From a bacterium (GTDB lineage Bacteria; Vulcanimicrobiota; Vulcanimicrobiia; Vulcanimicrobiales; Vulcanimicrobiaceae): a stretch of DNA of 64,000 nt. A program made the translations under genes and the position numbers. Positions within the stretch are counted from its first letter, which is position 1; every line of letters starts with the position of its first letter. The DNA lies in the NCBI GenBank assembly GCA_021794205.1, contig JAJYRH010000008.1, positions 24,396-88,395 on the forward strand, given 5' to 3'. The notes below the pieces were generated by a model. That model was not told where the DNA came from. It saw nothing but the letters and a program-made list of their open reading frames with translations, and made no database searches. Below are positions 16,666 to 25,019 of this stretch, in pieces.

Positions 16666-18227
16666 GCCGGCGCTCCGTAATAGGCGGCGTGGAGGGCTCG
16701 GTAGGCGTGCGTTTCACGTTCGAAGCGCGCGTCGTCCCAGCCGAGTTCTTGCATGCAGAGGTTGCGAAGACGCGCCGACCACCGTTGCTCGCAATGTGGG
16801 GCGACGAGCCCGAGCCGCGTGCGCCGCAGCAGCAGGTCATCGAGATGCTCCACGCTTTCATTGCGGGCGGCCCATCGCAGTTCGGCCCAGAGCGTCGAGG
16901 TGCCGTCGATACTTTCGCGATCTCCCTGCGGAGCGAAATCCAGCAGAGACTGCGCCGCATTACCGTAGCAGCCGGCGAGCCGTCGCCGCTGGGCGAGCGA
17001 GAGCTCGGGCGCGTGCGGGAACTCGCAGCGTTCGAACGCCGGGCGCATGGCGAGATCGAAGGAGTCGAGCCGGTCGGCAACCGCGCGTAGTGCCGCGAGT
17101 GCCATTGGCCGGAAGGTGGTGAGTTTGCCGCCCGTGACGGTGAGGAGGCCGCGTTCGCTCCAAATCGCACTATCGCGAGGCTCTTTCGACGGATCGCGCT
17201 CTCCGCTATGAATGACGGGGCGCACGCCTGCGAACGTCGCGATCGCGTCTTCGCGTTGGATGGCGCTGTGGGGAAACTGATAGGCGAGTGCTTCGAGAAG
17301 ATAGCGCGTTTCGTCCTCGGAGATCGAGGGTTCGCTGCCTCGATCGGTGGTATGGTCGACATCGGTCGTGCCGACGAGCGTTACGCCGAGCCACGGATAG
17401 GCGAAAACGGGGCGACGGTCGCGGGGATGCGCGAACGCGATCGCCTGCGCGAGCGGCAAACGCCAATCGGGGAGAATGAGATGGCTACCGCGGAGCGGGC
17501 GCAATTTCGCCGCGACCCCCAACGTCGATCGTAGCGCATCGGCGTTCGCGCCCCCGGCATTGATCACTGCGCGCGCGCGCACCTCCGCGCTTCCGCCGCC
17601 GATCGTGTCGGTCGCGCGCACGCCGACCGCGCGTCCGTCGCGTTCGAGCAGCTCGCGTGCGTCGATATAATTGAGCGCCGTCGCGCCGGCGGCACGCGCT
17701 TCCTGAATGAGTCGGAGCACGAGGCGCGCGTCGTCGGTGGTCGCGTCGAGATAGTCATGTGCTCCGAGCAGCCCGGCGCTCTCGATCGTCGGAGCGAGAA
17801 ACAGCGTTTCGGCGGCATCGAGTCGGCGGTGCGTTTTTCGCCCGGCGAAGAGATCGTAGAGCGCGAGCCCGAGGCCCAAGGTTCGCGGGCTCGGCGTGCC
17901 GCCGGGGTAGTGCGGCATGAGAAAGTGCATCGGGTCGACGAGGCCGGGCGCATCACGCAGCAACGCTTCCCGTTCGCGCACCGATTCACGCGTGAGCGCG
18001 AATTTGCCCTCTTTGAGATAGCGCAATCCGCCGTGCACGAGTTTTGAAGAACGACTCGATGCACCCGAAGCGAAGTCGCTGCGCTCGAGAAGGACGGCGC
18101 GGAGCCCGCGCCGCGCGGCTTCGAAGAGAATGGCGGCGCCGGTAATGCCGCCGCCGATGACGAGGATGTCCCACGGTTCGTCGAGCCGCGCGATCGCGGC
18201 GGCGCGCGCGCTTGTGGGCGTTAACAC
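16662..18227 (-). CDS. glpD: FAD-dependent glycerol-3-phosphate dehydrogenase
   Basis: A 521-residue flavoenzyme that oxidises sn-glycerol-3-phosphate to dihydroxyacetone phosphate and passes electrons to the quinone pool at the inner face of the membrane. Visible are the N-terminal Rossmann motif ILVIGGGITGAAI, the GlpD signature FASGASSRSSKLVHGGLRYL, the substrate block VTLVGTTDVDH and the GGKLTTFRPMA motif; the C-terminal helical cap reaches the end. The GTG at 18227 overlaps the upstream oxidase by 7 bases and has GGGAAAA in front; a much longer open frame in the same register is antisense-type noise over that oxidase. The stop overlaps the kinase start. Confidence 0.9.
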   Translation of the reverse strand: MLTPTSARAAAIARLDEPWDILVIGGGITGAAILFEAARRGLRAVLLERSDFASGASSRSSKLVHGGLRYLKEGKFALTRESVREREALLRDAPGLVDPMHFLMPHYPGGTPSPRTLGLGLALYDLFAGRKTHRRLDAAETLFLAPTIESAGLLGAHDYLDATTDDARLVLRLIQEARAAGATALNYIDARELLERDGRAVGVRATDTIGGGSAEVRARAVINAGGANADALRSTLGVAAKLRPLRGSHLILPDWRLPLAQAIAFAHPRDRRPVFAYPWLGVTLVGTTDVDHTTDRGSEPSISEDETRYLLEALAYQFPHSAIQREDAIATFAGVRPVIHSGERDPSKEPRDSAIWSERGLLTVTGGKLTTFRPMALAALRAVADRLDSFDLAMRPAFERCEFPHAPELSLAQRRRLAGCYGNAAQSLLDFAPQGDRESIDGTSTLWAELRWAARNESVEHLDDLLLRRTRLGLVAPHCEQRWSARLRNLCMQELGWDDARFERETHAYRALHAAYYGAPA

Positions 18228-19864
18228 AATTTTCCCGGATTCATGATCGCTTCGGGATCGAAATCGCGAAAGAGCGCGCGCATCGCAGCGATGCCGAGCG
18301 GTCCCTTCTCCGCAACGAGGTAGGGACGATGGTCGGTGCCGACGCCGTGTTGGTGGCTGATCGTGCCGCCGTTGGCGACGATCGCTTCGCTGACCGCCGC
18401 CTTTAGCCGTTGCCAGCGCTGCAGGTTCTCTTCGTATGTCGGCGCGATGCGAAAAATAAAGGTGCTGTACACGCTCGATCCTTGAGCGTAGACGTGCGAG
18501 AGATGCGTGTAGCCGTGCATCGCTTCTCCCCCGAACGAGGACGAGGCCGCGCCCTCGATCGCGGCGACCATCGCCCGAACGCGCGGCCAGTCGACCGCGG
18601 TCTCGACGGTATCGACCGCGTAGCCGCGCTCCCATAAGGCATTGCGAAGGTAGACGCCGCGAAAACGATTCTTTTGCCAACGCCTTCCGAGTTGCGTGCC
18701 GAAATAGAGGCCGCCGCAATCGCCGGCGATATCGCGCGCCGCGGCGAGCGCGGAGCGGGCGCCGTCGGGATCTCCGGTAACGCCGACGATGAGCAGCGTG
18801 CGTTCGTCGCCGTAGCCGCGGAGCTTCAAATAGCGCTCCAGCAGCGCGAGCGCGGCGCCGCCGTTTGCGAGCCGCAAGGTGGTGAGCGTCTCTGCGGCGT
18901 TGGCGAGACGGATCATCGAGAGCGCGAGCCCCGCACGTGCAAGCGAGCGTGCTGCCGCTTCGGCGCGCTCCCATTGCGGAAAGAACCAGCCGTGAAAGGA
19001 TTCGGATTTCGGAAGCGGGCGCACGCGGACGCTCGCCTCGGTGAGGATGCCGATGCGACCTTCGGAGCCGAGAACGAGTTCGCGCAGATCGATACCGGCA
19101 GCGGAGGCGGGAACGGTGGGAATCGCGAGCGTGCCGCTCGGCGTTTCGATGCGCCCACCCGCGAAGAGTTGCTCGATCCGGCCATAGCCGAGCGACTGTT
19201 GCCCGGAGGATCGCGTGACCACCCAGCCTCCGAGCGTCGAGTATTCGAAGGACTGCGGAAAATGCCCGAGCGTGTAGCCGCGGACCCGGAGCTGCGCCTC
19301 GAGGTCGGGGCCGGCGACGCCGGCACCGAAGGTGGCGAGCCGACTCTCCTCGTCGAGATCGAGCAATCGGCGCATGTGCGCCAGCGAAACGGTCAGGACC
19401 GGACGATCCGTGCGCTCCGGAGGATTGATATGGCCGACGACGCTCGTTCCACCGCCGTAGGGAATGACGCACGCACCGGCATGGCGCGCGTAGTCGAGGA
19501 GCTCGCGGACGTCGTGCGACGATTCCGGAAAGGCGACGCCGTCGGGAAGCCGGTCGATGCGCCCGAAGCGAAGCGCGAGCCAATCGGGGAGGCTCTGGCC
19601 GCGCGCGTGGAGGACGCGCGTCGCCGCCGAGCTATCGATCGCTGGGTGCGGCGGCAAACGCGAGGGCTCGGCGTTTGCGACGAGATGTTCGAAGTGCGCG
19701 TCGCGCGGAGGCACGCCCTCGCCGAGGCGCTCGCGGAGATACGCAAGCGCGCTCTCGGGAAGATCCAGGCGGACGGCCTCGTCACCCCACCCGTTCCATC
19801 GACGCACGCTCGCAGTATCGGCGTTTATCCTCGGCGAGACCTGCCGTTCGAGGACGAAATGCAT
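18221..19864 (-). CDS. FAD-linked oxidase, alkylglycerone-phosphate synthase-like
   Basis: A 547-residue member of the VAO/PCMH flavoprotein family. The FAD diphosphate loop YGGGTSVVGH is at residues 136-145, followed by ATFGAGVAGPDLEAQL, GHFPQSFEYSTLGGWVVTRSSGQQS and the C-terminal SHQHGVGTDHRPYL and FDPEAIMNPGKL. This combination, including the HxHG near the C-terminus, is closest to alkyldihydroxyacetonephosphate synthases, which swap the acyl chain of acyl-DHAP for an alkyl chain in ether-lipid synthesis. Simple D-lactate/glycolate oxidases share the fold and cannot be excluded. Co-transcription with glpD and a kinase, all handling three-carbon phosphates, supports a DHAP-linked role. It is divergent from a small membrane protein 30 bases away, so the promoter must lie in that narrow gap or overlap the coding sequence. 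Confidence 0.8.
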   Translation of the reverse strand: MHFVLERQVSPRINADTASVRRWNGWGDEAVRLDLPESALAYLRERLGEGVPPRDAHFEHLVANAEPSRLPPHPAIDSSAATRVLHARGQSLPDWLALRFGRIDRLPDGVAFPESSHDVRELLDYARHAGACVIPYGGGTSVVGHINPPERTDRPVLTVSLAHMRRLLDLDEESRLATFGAGVAGPDLEAQLRVRGYTLGHFPQSFEYSTLGGWVVTRSSGQQSLGYGRIEQLFAGGRIETPSGTLAIPTVPASAAGIDLRELVLGSEGRIGILTEASVRVRPLPKSESFHGWFFPQWERAEAAARSLARAGLALSMIRLANAAETLTTLRLANGGAALALLERYLKLRGYGDERTLLIVGVTGDPDGARSALAAARDIAGDCGGLYFGTQLGRRWQKNRFRGVYLRNALWERGYAVDTVETAVDWPRVRAMVAAIEGAASSSFGGEAMHGYTHLSHVYAQGSSVYSTFIFRIAPTYEENLQRWQRLKAAVSEAIVANGGTISHQHGVGTDHRPYLVAEKGPLGIAAMRALFRDFDPEAIMNPGKLC

Positions 19865-19894
19865 GCTTGCCGTGGAAAGGGGAATGCTTGAAGC

Positions 19895-20080
19895 ATGAAC
19901 CTTCTTATTAACGTTGTGGTGGAACTCGTCGTCATCGGCGTCATTTTATGGCTGATCAATCGATTTTTGCCGATGGCGTCATCGATTCGGTCGATTCTCA
20001 ATTTCGTCGTCGTGATCGCCGTGATCGTTTGGTTGCTTCGCGTTTTTGGTATTTGGAACGTTTCGAGTCTTCATCTCTAG
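19895..20080 (+). CDS. Small Thivi_2564-type membrane protein
   Basis: A 61-residue protein with two membrane helices separated by a short NRFLPMASSIRSI loop, the second being LNFVVVIAVIVWLLRVFGI. This pattern (helix, polar loop with Pro-Met, helix ending WLLxVFG) is that of the widespread Thivi_2564 family, whose role is unknown. Translation starts at the ATG at 19895 with a weak upstream purine tract (GAAGC). Confidence 0.75.
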   Translation: MNLLINVVVELVVIGVILWLINRFLPMASSIRSILNFVVVIAVIVWLLRVFGIWNVSSLHL

Positions 20081-20089
20081 AAACGTCCC

Positions 20090-20278
20090 CTATTGGATCG
20101 CGGGACGCGCCGCCGAGCGAACCGAGCCACGGGGGCTCGCCGATGCTGCTATGCGCGAGCCCCAAGGGTGCCACGCAAAGAGCGAGATCACCGCAACCAC
20201 CAGCGCGAGAAACGCCATCCGAAGCATCGAACGATCTTCACGGGTGCTGTCGGAGGGAGAGGGGCTGCGACCGTTCAT
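20090..20278 (-). CDS. Small single-pass membrane or secreted hypothetical protein
   Basis: A 62-residue predicted protein with a polar N-terminus, one hydrophobic helix (MLRMAFLALVVAVISLFAW) and a basic, low-complexity tail. No family is recognised. The start is chosen because an AGGAG lies 8 bases before the ATG at 20278; the open frame extends further upstream without such support. It converges on the Thivi_2564-type gene with 9 bases between stops. It could be spurious, but the clean ribosome site and the hydrophobic segment favour a real gene. Confidence 0.45.
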   Translation of the reverse strand: MNGRSPSPSDSTREDRSMLRMAFLALVVAVISLFAWHPWGSRIAASASPRGSVRSAARPAIQ

Positions 20279-20395
20279 GTGCGGCGCTCCTAGTTGCGCA
20301 TGAACGGAGCGTTCCCAAATCGACCGATTCCAAAACAATGTGGAACGCTGTTTGCTCGATGCGCGCTCTGGTAGAATCGTCCGGGAGTAAAGAGT

Positions 20396-20581
20396 ATGAA
20401 CGATCGTAACGCAGGGGACGAGATGGTCTCCGAATTGGGGATCGACCCCGCCCTTGATATCGATACCGATCAGCGCGCGGAGTTGCTCCGCCGTTGGCAC
20501 GAGGAGGACGCGCGGGGCGCGGAGGAGAGCGATAAGGATGGATCGGAGAAGCACGATCGCGATTCGCCCCGCAAGGGGTAA
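20396..20581 (+). CDS. Small acidic hypothetical protein upstream of a GNAT
   Basis: A 61-residue, very hydrophilic protein with an acidic first half (ELGIDPALDIDTDQRAELL) and an Asp/Glu/Lys-rich tail that is probably disordered. No family is recognised. GGGAG lies about 10 bases before the ATG. Its last 44 bases overlap the start of the acetyltransferase gene, which suggests coupled translation. Confidence 0.45.
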   Translation: MNDRNAGDEMVSELGIDPALDIDTDQRAELLRRWHEEDARGAEESDKDGSEKHDRDSPRKG

Positions 20582-21044
20582 GGATATCGACGGGGTGCTC
20601 GCGCTCTTCGAAGCGGTAGCCGCCGAAGGCCGATGGATCGGAACCGAGCCGGGTTTCGATAAGGATCGCTACCGGCGCAGCTGGGAGGAGCGAATCGCGT
20701 CGGGCTCCGATGCGCTCATCGTCGCAGCCGATGCCGACGATATCGTCGGCGCAATCGATCTTCGCGAAGGTGAACGCGGCCTCTGGAGTTTCGGGATGCT
20801 CGTCGCGCCCGAGCGGCGCCGACAGGGTGTTGGAACGGCCTTGCTCGACGCGGCCATCGTTTGGGCTCGTAAACGCGGCGTTCGTGCGTTAACGCTCGGC
20901 GTCTTTCCGCATAACGAAGCGGCGATACGGCTCTACGAAAATAACGAATTCGTTCGTACCGAAGTCGTCGAGAGATCGCCACGACGACAGAACGGAGAAA
21001 TCTGGGATATCGTGATTATGGAGCGCCGTATCGAAACGAGATGA
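20538..21044 (+). CDS. GNAT-family N-acetyltransferase
   Basis: A 168-residue acetyl-CoA-dependent N-acyltransferase. The fold order is complete: N-terminal strand-helix (IAIRPARGKDIDGVLALFEAV), the central strand WSFGMLVAPERRRQGVGTALL with the RRRQGVG pyrophosphate loop, and ALTLGVFPHNEAAIRLYENNEF as motif B. It is of the RimI/ribosomal-alanine or antibiotic-acetylase subgroup by eye; substrate unknown. The ATG at 20538 is chosen because GGAGG lies about 12 bases upstream and the conserved fold begins just behind it; the open frame extends 28 codons further up without need. Confidence 0.8.
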   Translation: MDRRSTIAIRPARGKDIDGVLALFEAVAAEGRWIGTEPGFDKDRYRRSWEERIASGSDALIVAADADDIVGAIDLREGERGLWSFGMLVAPERRRQGVGTALLDAAIVWARKRGVRALTLGVFPHNEAAIRLYENNEFVRTEVVERSPRRQNGEIWDIVIMERRIETR

Positions 21045-21076
21045 AAAAAGAGAGATCGGCGGGAAGCGCGATCTCT
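21044..21076 (-). terminator. Rho-independent terminator of the tRNA operon
   Basis: Read on the minus strand, an 8-bp stem (AGAGATCG paired with CGATCTCT, with further G-C pairs inside the 10-base loop) is followed by a run of six T. It lies just downstream of tRNA-Glu and touches the stop of the convergent GNAT gene. Confidence 0.8.
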
Positions 21077-21084
21077 ACAAGTAG

Positions 21085-21160
21085 TGGTAGCCCCAGCGGG
21101 ATTCGAACCCGCGTTACCGCCGTGAGAGGGCGGCGTCCTAGGCCTCTAGACGATAGGGCC
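21085..21160 (-). tRNA. tRNA-Glu (CTC)
   Basis: A 76-nt cloverleaf including encoded CCA. The body GTCTAGAGGCCTAGGAC and the anticodon stem-loop CCGCCCTCTCACGGCGG match bacterial tRNA-Glu; anticodon CTC reads GAG. The T arm GCGGGTTCGAATCCCGC is perfect. The acceptor stem pairs throughout if the terminal G-U is counted. It is the second gene of a two-tRNA minus-strand transcript. Confidence 0.93.
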
Positions 21161-21161
21161 G

Positions 21162-21235
21162 TGGCTCCCGGTCATGGACTCGAACCACGAATACCTGGTT
21201 CAGAGCCAGGCGTGATACCATTTCACCAACCGGGA
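21162..21235 (-). tRNA. tRNA-Gln (CTG)
   Basis: A 74-nt cloverleaf with acceptor TCCCGGT/ACCGGGA, discriminator G and encoded CCA. The anticodon arm CCTGG-CTCTGAA-CCAGG gives anticodon CTG, reading CAG. It is separated from tRNA-Glu by a single base, so the two are processed from one precursor. Confidence 0.93.
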
Positions 21236-21250
21236 ACGGCAGCGACCGAT

Positions 21251-21280
21251 ATACTACACGACCCCTGGAGAACCTGGCAA
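21251..21280 (-). promoter_or_regulatory. Probable sigma70-type promoter of the tRNA-Gln/Glu operon
   Basis: On the minus strand TTGCCA (21280-21275), an 18-base spacer and TAGTAT (21256-21251) stand 15 bases before the tRNA-Gln 5' end. It overlaps the 3' end of the decayed HNH gene. Confidence 0.6.
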
Positions 21281-21649
21281 GGATTTCCGTGTTTTCGCGT
21301 TGCGCCCGCCAAAAGTAGGCAGGAGGCGATTGTCGCTATTATTCCCGTTGATGTGGTCGATCTGCGTGGATAAACTTCTCCCTCGCCACTCACGTAATCC
21401 GCACTCGTAGCACTCATTCCGAAGGAGGCCTTCTACGAGGAGGCGGCGCTTGAGGTTCGTGCGCGACGTACTCGATGCAAGCATTTGTTGGATCGGCTTT
21501 CCTCGCGAGCGAGCGTGTAGCTCGCCTCGATCGACCGCCTTCGTCCATGCCCCGGCTGAAAAGCCGAAAAATGAACGGCATGCGCGGTAGGAGTTCCCGG
21601 CGTCGTAATAGCTCTGGATCGCCGCCCAGTCGTAGCGTCTATTCGCCAT
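21254..21649 (-). pseudogene. HNH endonuclease remnant with deleted active site
   Basis: The N-terminal part (NRRYDWAAIQSYYDAGNSYRA, then a helix-turn-helix-like segment) and the middle (NECYECGLREWRGRSL, QIDHINGNNSDNRL) belong to the common stand-alone HNH endonuclease family that has a four-cysteine zinc site. After DNRL the expected segment carrying the catalytic Asn, the second zinc CxxC and the last His is gone (about 13-16 residues, in frame), and the frame resumes at LPTFGGRN. The final 15 residues look non-native and overlap the tRNA promoter. Without the zinc knuckle and the N and final H residues, nuclease activity is unlikely. The start at 21649 (MANRRYDW) is where family similarity begins. 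Confidence 0.7.
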
Positions 21650-21769
21650 AGGCTTCATTCTACGCGAACGAGCGTTCGATGGCGATGCTGCTCTCGTGCT
21701 CGCCCGCAACCCTTAACCTGTTCGTCGCGGGGATGAACCTCGCACCTCAACCGCCAACCACAATCAGCG

Positions 21770-22849
21770 ATGCAAGCAATCGTTCTCGTCGGCGGCGAAG
21801 GCACGCGCCTGCGCCCGCTTACCTACGGTACCCCCAAACCGATGGTCCCGATCCTCGGCGTGCCCTTCCTCGCGCGCACCGTCGAGCGGCTCTATAAGGC
21901 TGGCATCCGCGACGTCATCTTTCCGGCGGGCTATCTGCCCCAGCCCATTTTGGACTATTTCGGGGATGGCTCGCGTTTCGATATGCGTTTTACCTACGTG
22001 ATCGAAGAGTCGCCGCTCGGCACCGCAGGGGCGCTCAAGAACGTCGAACGCTACATCACCGGGGCCTTTTTCGTCCTCAACGGCGACATTCTCACCAGCC
22101 TCGACCTGCGCGCGATGCTCGCCGCCCATCAGGCGCGCGGCGGCATCGGTACGCTCCATCTGATCCACGTCGCCGATCCCTCGGCGTTCGGCTGCGTCGC
22201 CCACGATGCGAACGGACGCATCGAAGCCTTTATCGAAAAGCCGGCCCCGGGTACCGCACCGACCGATGAGATCAACGCCGGAACCTATTTGCTCGAGCCC
22301 GAGGTGCTCGCGGCGATCCCCGCCGGGCGCCCGGTCTCCATCGAGCGCGAGACCTTCCCGGCGCTCATCTCAGGGGAGCGCCCGCTCTATGCGTTCACGA
22401 CCTCCGACTACTGGCTCGATCTCGGGCGCCCGGAGGCCTATCTCGCCGCCCATCGGGATATCCTCGCCGGTACGATGCCGCTCGTCCTCGAGCCGGGGAT
22501 CAGCGGGGCCGGCTCCGCCGCCCTGCGCGGCCATCCCGGGGTCGCCCAGCCCGTCCACGCCGACGAGGGCGTCGTCGTCGCGCCGACCGCCCGGATCGGT
22601 CCCAATGTCGTGCTCGGCGCCGGTACCCACGTCGGCGAGCGAGCGCTCATTCGCGACTCCGTGCTCTGGGATGGGGTTATAGTGGGGGATGACGTACGAA
22701 TCGAAGAGTCCATCGTTGCGAGTCGCACGCGTATCGGGGCGCGCGCTACCGTTGGGAGCGGTAGCGTGATCGGCCACGACGTCGTGATTGAATCGGGTCG
22801 CACGCTCGAGCCGGGCGCCCGCGTCGGCGCGCAGACGGCGATGCGGTAG
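21770..22849 (+). CDS. Sugar-1-phosphate nucleotidyltransferase (GDP-mannose pyrophosphorylase-like)
   Basis: A 359-residue enzyme predicted to join a sugar-1-phosphate to a nucleoside triphosphate. The N-terminal domain has GGEGTRLRPLTYGTPKPM (nucleotide loop), LGTAGALKN, FFVLNGDIL (metal Asp) and EKPAPG; the C-terminal part from about 245 is a left-handed beta-helix of hexapeptide repeats (IGPNVVLGAGTHVG onward). Similarity by eye is greatest to ManC/RfbA-type mannose-1-phosphate guanylyltransferases. It heads a run of polysaccharide genes, with the GT4 gene starting 6 bases after its stop. A second enzyme of the same class is at 31800-32819. Confidence 0.85.
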   Translation: MQAIVLVGGEGTRLRPLTYGTPKPMVPILGVPFLARTVERLYKAGIRDVIFPAGYLPQPILDYFGDGSRFDMRFTYVIEESPLGTAGALKNVERYITGAFFVLNGDILTSLDLRAMLAAHQARGGIGTLHLIHVADPSAFGCVAHDANGRIEAFIEKPAPGTAPTDEINAGTYLLEPEVLAAIPAGRPVSIERETFPALISGERPLYAFTTSDYWLDLGRPEAYLAAHRDILAGTMPLVLEPGISGAGSAALRGHPGVAQPVHADEGVVVAPTARIGPNVVLGAGTHVGERALIRDSVLWDGVIVGDDVRIEESIVASRTRIGARATVGSGSVIGHDVVIESGRTLEPGARVGAQTAMR

Positions 22850-22855
22850 AACGCC

Positions 22856-24022
22856 GTGCCGAGCGTTCTCTTCCTCAGTTCCTTTCCGCCGCGCGAGTGC
22901 GGCATCGCGACCTTTACCTCCGATCTGGTGAGTGCGATCGATCGCGAAGAAGGCACGAGCAGCGAGGTGATCGCGGTGAACGAACCGGGCGGGGATCTCC
23001 GCCGGTATCCGGCGCGCGTCTACGCGCGCTTCGACGAGCGCGATCGGCAGGCGTACTCCGAGATCGCCGCGCGTATCGACGCGCACCCCGCGACGATTCT
23101 CAATATCCAGCACGAATACGGCCTCTTCGGCGGCGAGCGCGGCGAGTGGCTCGTCGATCTCGTGCGTCAAGTCGCGAAGCCGACCGTCATCACGATGCAC
23201 ACCGTGTTGCCGGAGCCCGATCCGGTGATGCTGCGCGTCGCGCGATCGCTCTGCGATTTCGCGAGTGCCGTCGTCTCGCTCTCCGATACCGGGCGCGATC
23301 TGCTCGAGCACGTCTACGGCGTCAATCCGGTAAAGCTGCACGTCATTCCGCACGGCGTTCCCGACGTGCCCTTCCGCGATACCGCTGCGGCGAAAGCGAG
23401 TTTCGGCATCGGGCAGCGCACCGTGATCTCGACGTTCGGCCTGATCAATCGCGGTAAAGGGCTCGAATACGCCATCGATGCGATGGCTGCGGTGGTGCGC
23501 CGCCATCCCGAAGCGCTCTATCTCATTCTCGGCGAGACGCACCCGGTCGTCCGAAGGCAAGAAGGCGAATCGTATCGCGAATCGCTCCAAGATCTCGTCG
23601 TCGCCAAGGGGCTGCGCAATAACGTACAACTCATCGATAAATACCTCACCATGTCCGAATTGCTCGCCTATCTCGAAGCGACCGATATCTATCTCACGCC
23701 CTATCTCAACCTCACGCAAATCGTCTCCGGGACGCTCGCGTACGCGCTGGGATGCGGCAAAGCGATCGTATCGACGCCCTATCTCTACGCGCAAGAATTG
23801 CTGGCGTTCGGGCGCGGGAGGCTCGCGGAGGTACGCGATGCCTCGTCGATCGCCGCGCAGCTCACCGCACTCCTCGACGATCCAAGCCTGCGCCGAGCGA
23901 CCGAGCGCCGAGCGTATCGGTACGCCCGCGCGATGACGTGGCACGCCGTCGCCACCGCCTACGAACGGCTCTTCAGCGAACTCACCGAGCCTCGCCCGGC
24001 GACGCTGGCACACACCGCCTAA
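22856..24022 (+). CDS. GT4-family glycosyltransferase
   Basis: A 388-residue GT-B retaining glycosyltransferase. The N-terminal glycine-poor strand SVLFLSSFPPRECGIATFT, the IQHEYGLFGGERG acceptor-side loop, IPHGVPDVPF linker, STFGLINRGKGLEYAIDAM and the LTPYLNLTQIVSGTLAYALGCGKAIVSTPY donor block with its acidic partner are all GT4 features. Members of this group often have a C-terminal alpha/alpha-barrel domain fused; here that domain is the next gene. The GTG at 22856 follows the nucleotidyltransferase stop by 6 bases. The glycan made is unknown. Confidence 0.85.
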   Translation: MPSVLFLSSFPPRECGIATFTSDLVSAIDREEGTSSEVIAVNEPGGDLRRYPARVYARFDERDRQAYSEIAARIDAHPATILNIQHEYGLFGGERGEWLVDLVRQVAKPTVITMHTVLPEPDPVMLRVARSLCDFASAVVSLSDTGRDLLEHVYGVNPVKLHVIPHGVPDVPFRDTAAAKASFGIGQRTVISTFGLINRGKGLEYAIDAMAAVVRRHPEALYLILGETHPVVRRQEGESYRESLQDLVVAKGLRNNVQLIDKYLTMSELLAYLEATDIYLTPYLNLTQIVSGTLAYALGCGKAIVSTPYLYAQELLAFGRGRLAEVRDASSIAAQLTALLDDPSLRRATERRAYRYARAMTWHAVATAYERLFSELTEPRPATLAHTA

Positions 24023-24026
24023 GCGC

Positions 24027-25019
24027 ATGTTCCCATCGCTCGCCCATCTCGCATCGCTCACCGACGATGTCGGCACCATCCAACACGCCTTCGGAACGCT
24101 GCCCAATCGCGCGACCGGATACTGCACCGACGATCTCGCGCGCTCGTCGATCGTTGCGATCCAGCACCAAGCCCTCGATCCGTCGAGCGCCGACGCCGAA
24201 CGCATCGCTCATACCGCGCTCGCGTTTCTTCTCCACGCGCAACTGCCCGACGGTCGTTTCCATAACTTCATGAGTTACGGCCGCGAGTGGCTCGACGACG
24301 TCGGCACCGAAGATAGCTGCGGCCGGGCGATCTGGGCACTCGGCCACGCCAGCGCGCACGCGCGTCGCGACGATTGGCGCGATCGCAGCGCCGCGGCGTT
24401 CGAGCGTGCGCTTCCTACGATCGAGGCGTTTACGTTTCTGCGCCCGCTCGCGTACGCCGCGCTCGGGCTCTCCGCAGCGGGCGAACGCGGTGCGGTCGCC
24501 GTCGCGATTTTGGGGCGGCTCCGAGCGGCGTTCGCCGAAAATTCCGTCGGCGATTGGCACTGGTACGAATCGCGCATGACCTACGATAACGCGCGGCTAC
24601 CGCAGGCCCAATTGCTCCTCGCCGATCTTCTCGGCGACGCCGAGGCTCGCGATGAGGCGCTGCGCGCCCTCGCTTTTTATCGCACGCAGAATCTCGAAGG
24701 AGCGCTCTTTTCCCCGGTCGGCAACCGCGGTTGGCTCTCACGCGGCGGCGAAAAAGCGCGTTTCGACCAGCAACCCCTCGAAGCGGCGGCGGCGGTCGAC
24801 GCGTTTCTAGCGGCCGATCGGGCCGGGCTGCGGGGCGCTCGCGCCGATGCCGAGCGGGCTCTGCAATGGTTTTACGGGCAAAACGTGCTGGGAATTCCGC
24901 TGGTCGACGAGCGCGGCGGTTGCTCCGACGGCGTCGATGCCGACGGACTCAACGCCAACCGCGGCGCCGAATCGACGCTGGCATACCTCATGGCGGCTCA
25001 AGCCTGGGAATTATCGTAA
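24027..25019 (+). CDS. Alpha/alpha-toroid glycosidase-like protein paired with the GT4
   Basis: A 330-residue helical protein. The opening (LASLTDDVGTIQHAFGTLPNRATGYCTDDLARSS) and the repeated pairs of helices are those of the six-hairpin glycosidase-like domain that is frequently fused behind GT4 transferases in other bacteria. The acidic positions in GYCTDD and WLDDVGTEDSCGRAIWALG are candidates for catalysis or sugar binding. It starts 4 bases after the GT4 stop. The domain is seldom characterised, so a hydrolytic role is not established; a lectin-like or trimming role is possible. Confidence 0.7.
   Translation: MFPSLAHLASLTDDVGTIQHAFGTLPNRATGYCTDDLARSSIVAIQHQALDPSSADAERIAHTALAFLLHAQLPDGRFHNFMSYGREWLDDVGTEDSCGRAIWALGHASAHARRDDWRDRSAAAFERALPTIEAFTFLRPLAYAALGLSAAGERGAVAVAILGRLRAAFAENSVGDWHWYESRMTYDNARLPQAQLLLADLLGDAEARDEALRALAFYRTQNLEGALFSPVGNRGWLSRGGEKARFDQQPLEAAAAVDAFLAADRAGLRGARADAERALQWFYGQNVLGIPLVDERGGCSDGVDADGLNANRGAESTLAYLMAAQAWELS

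Noticed and set aside
18228..19583. Upstream extension of the glpD reading frame to about 970 codons
   Set aside because: The extension is antisense-type Arg-rich sequence over the FAD oxidase; glpD similarity begins at the GTG at 18227.
22370..24205. 611-codon open frame on the minus strand opposite the nucleotidyltransferase and GT4 genes
   Set aside because: Composition is Arg/Glu/Ala-rich mirror-strand noise; the + strand frames match known enzyme families over their full length.
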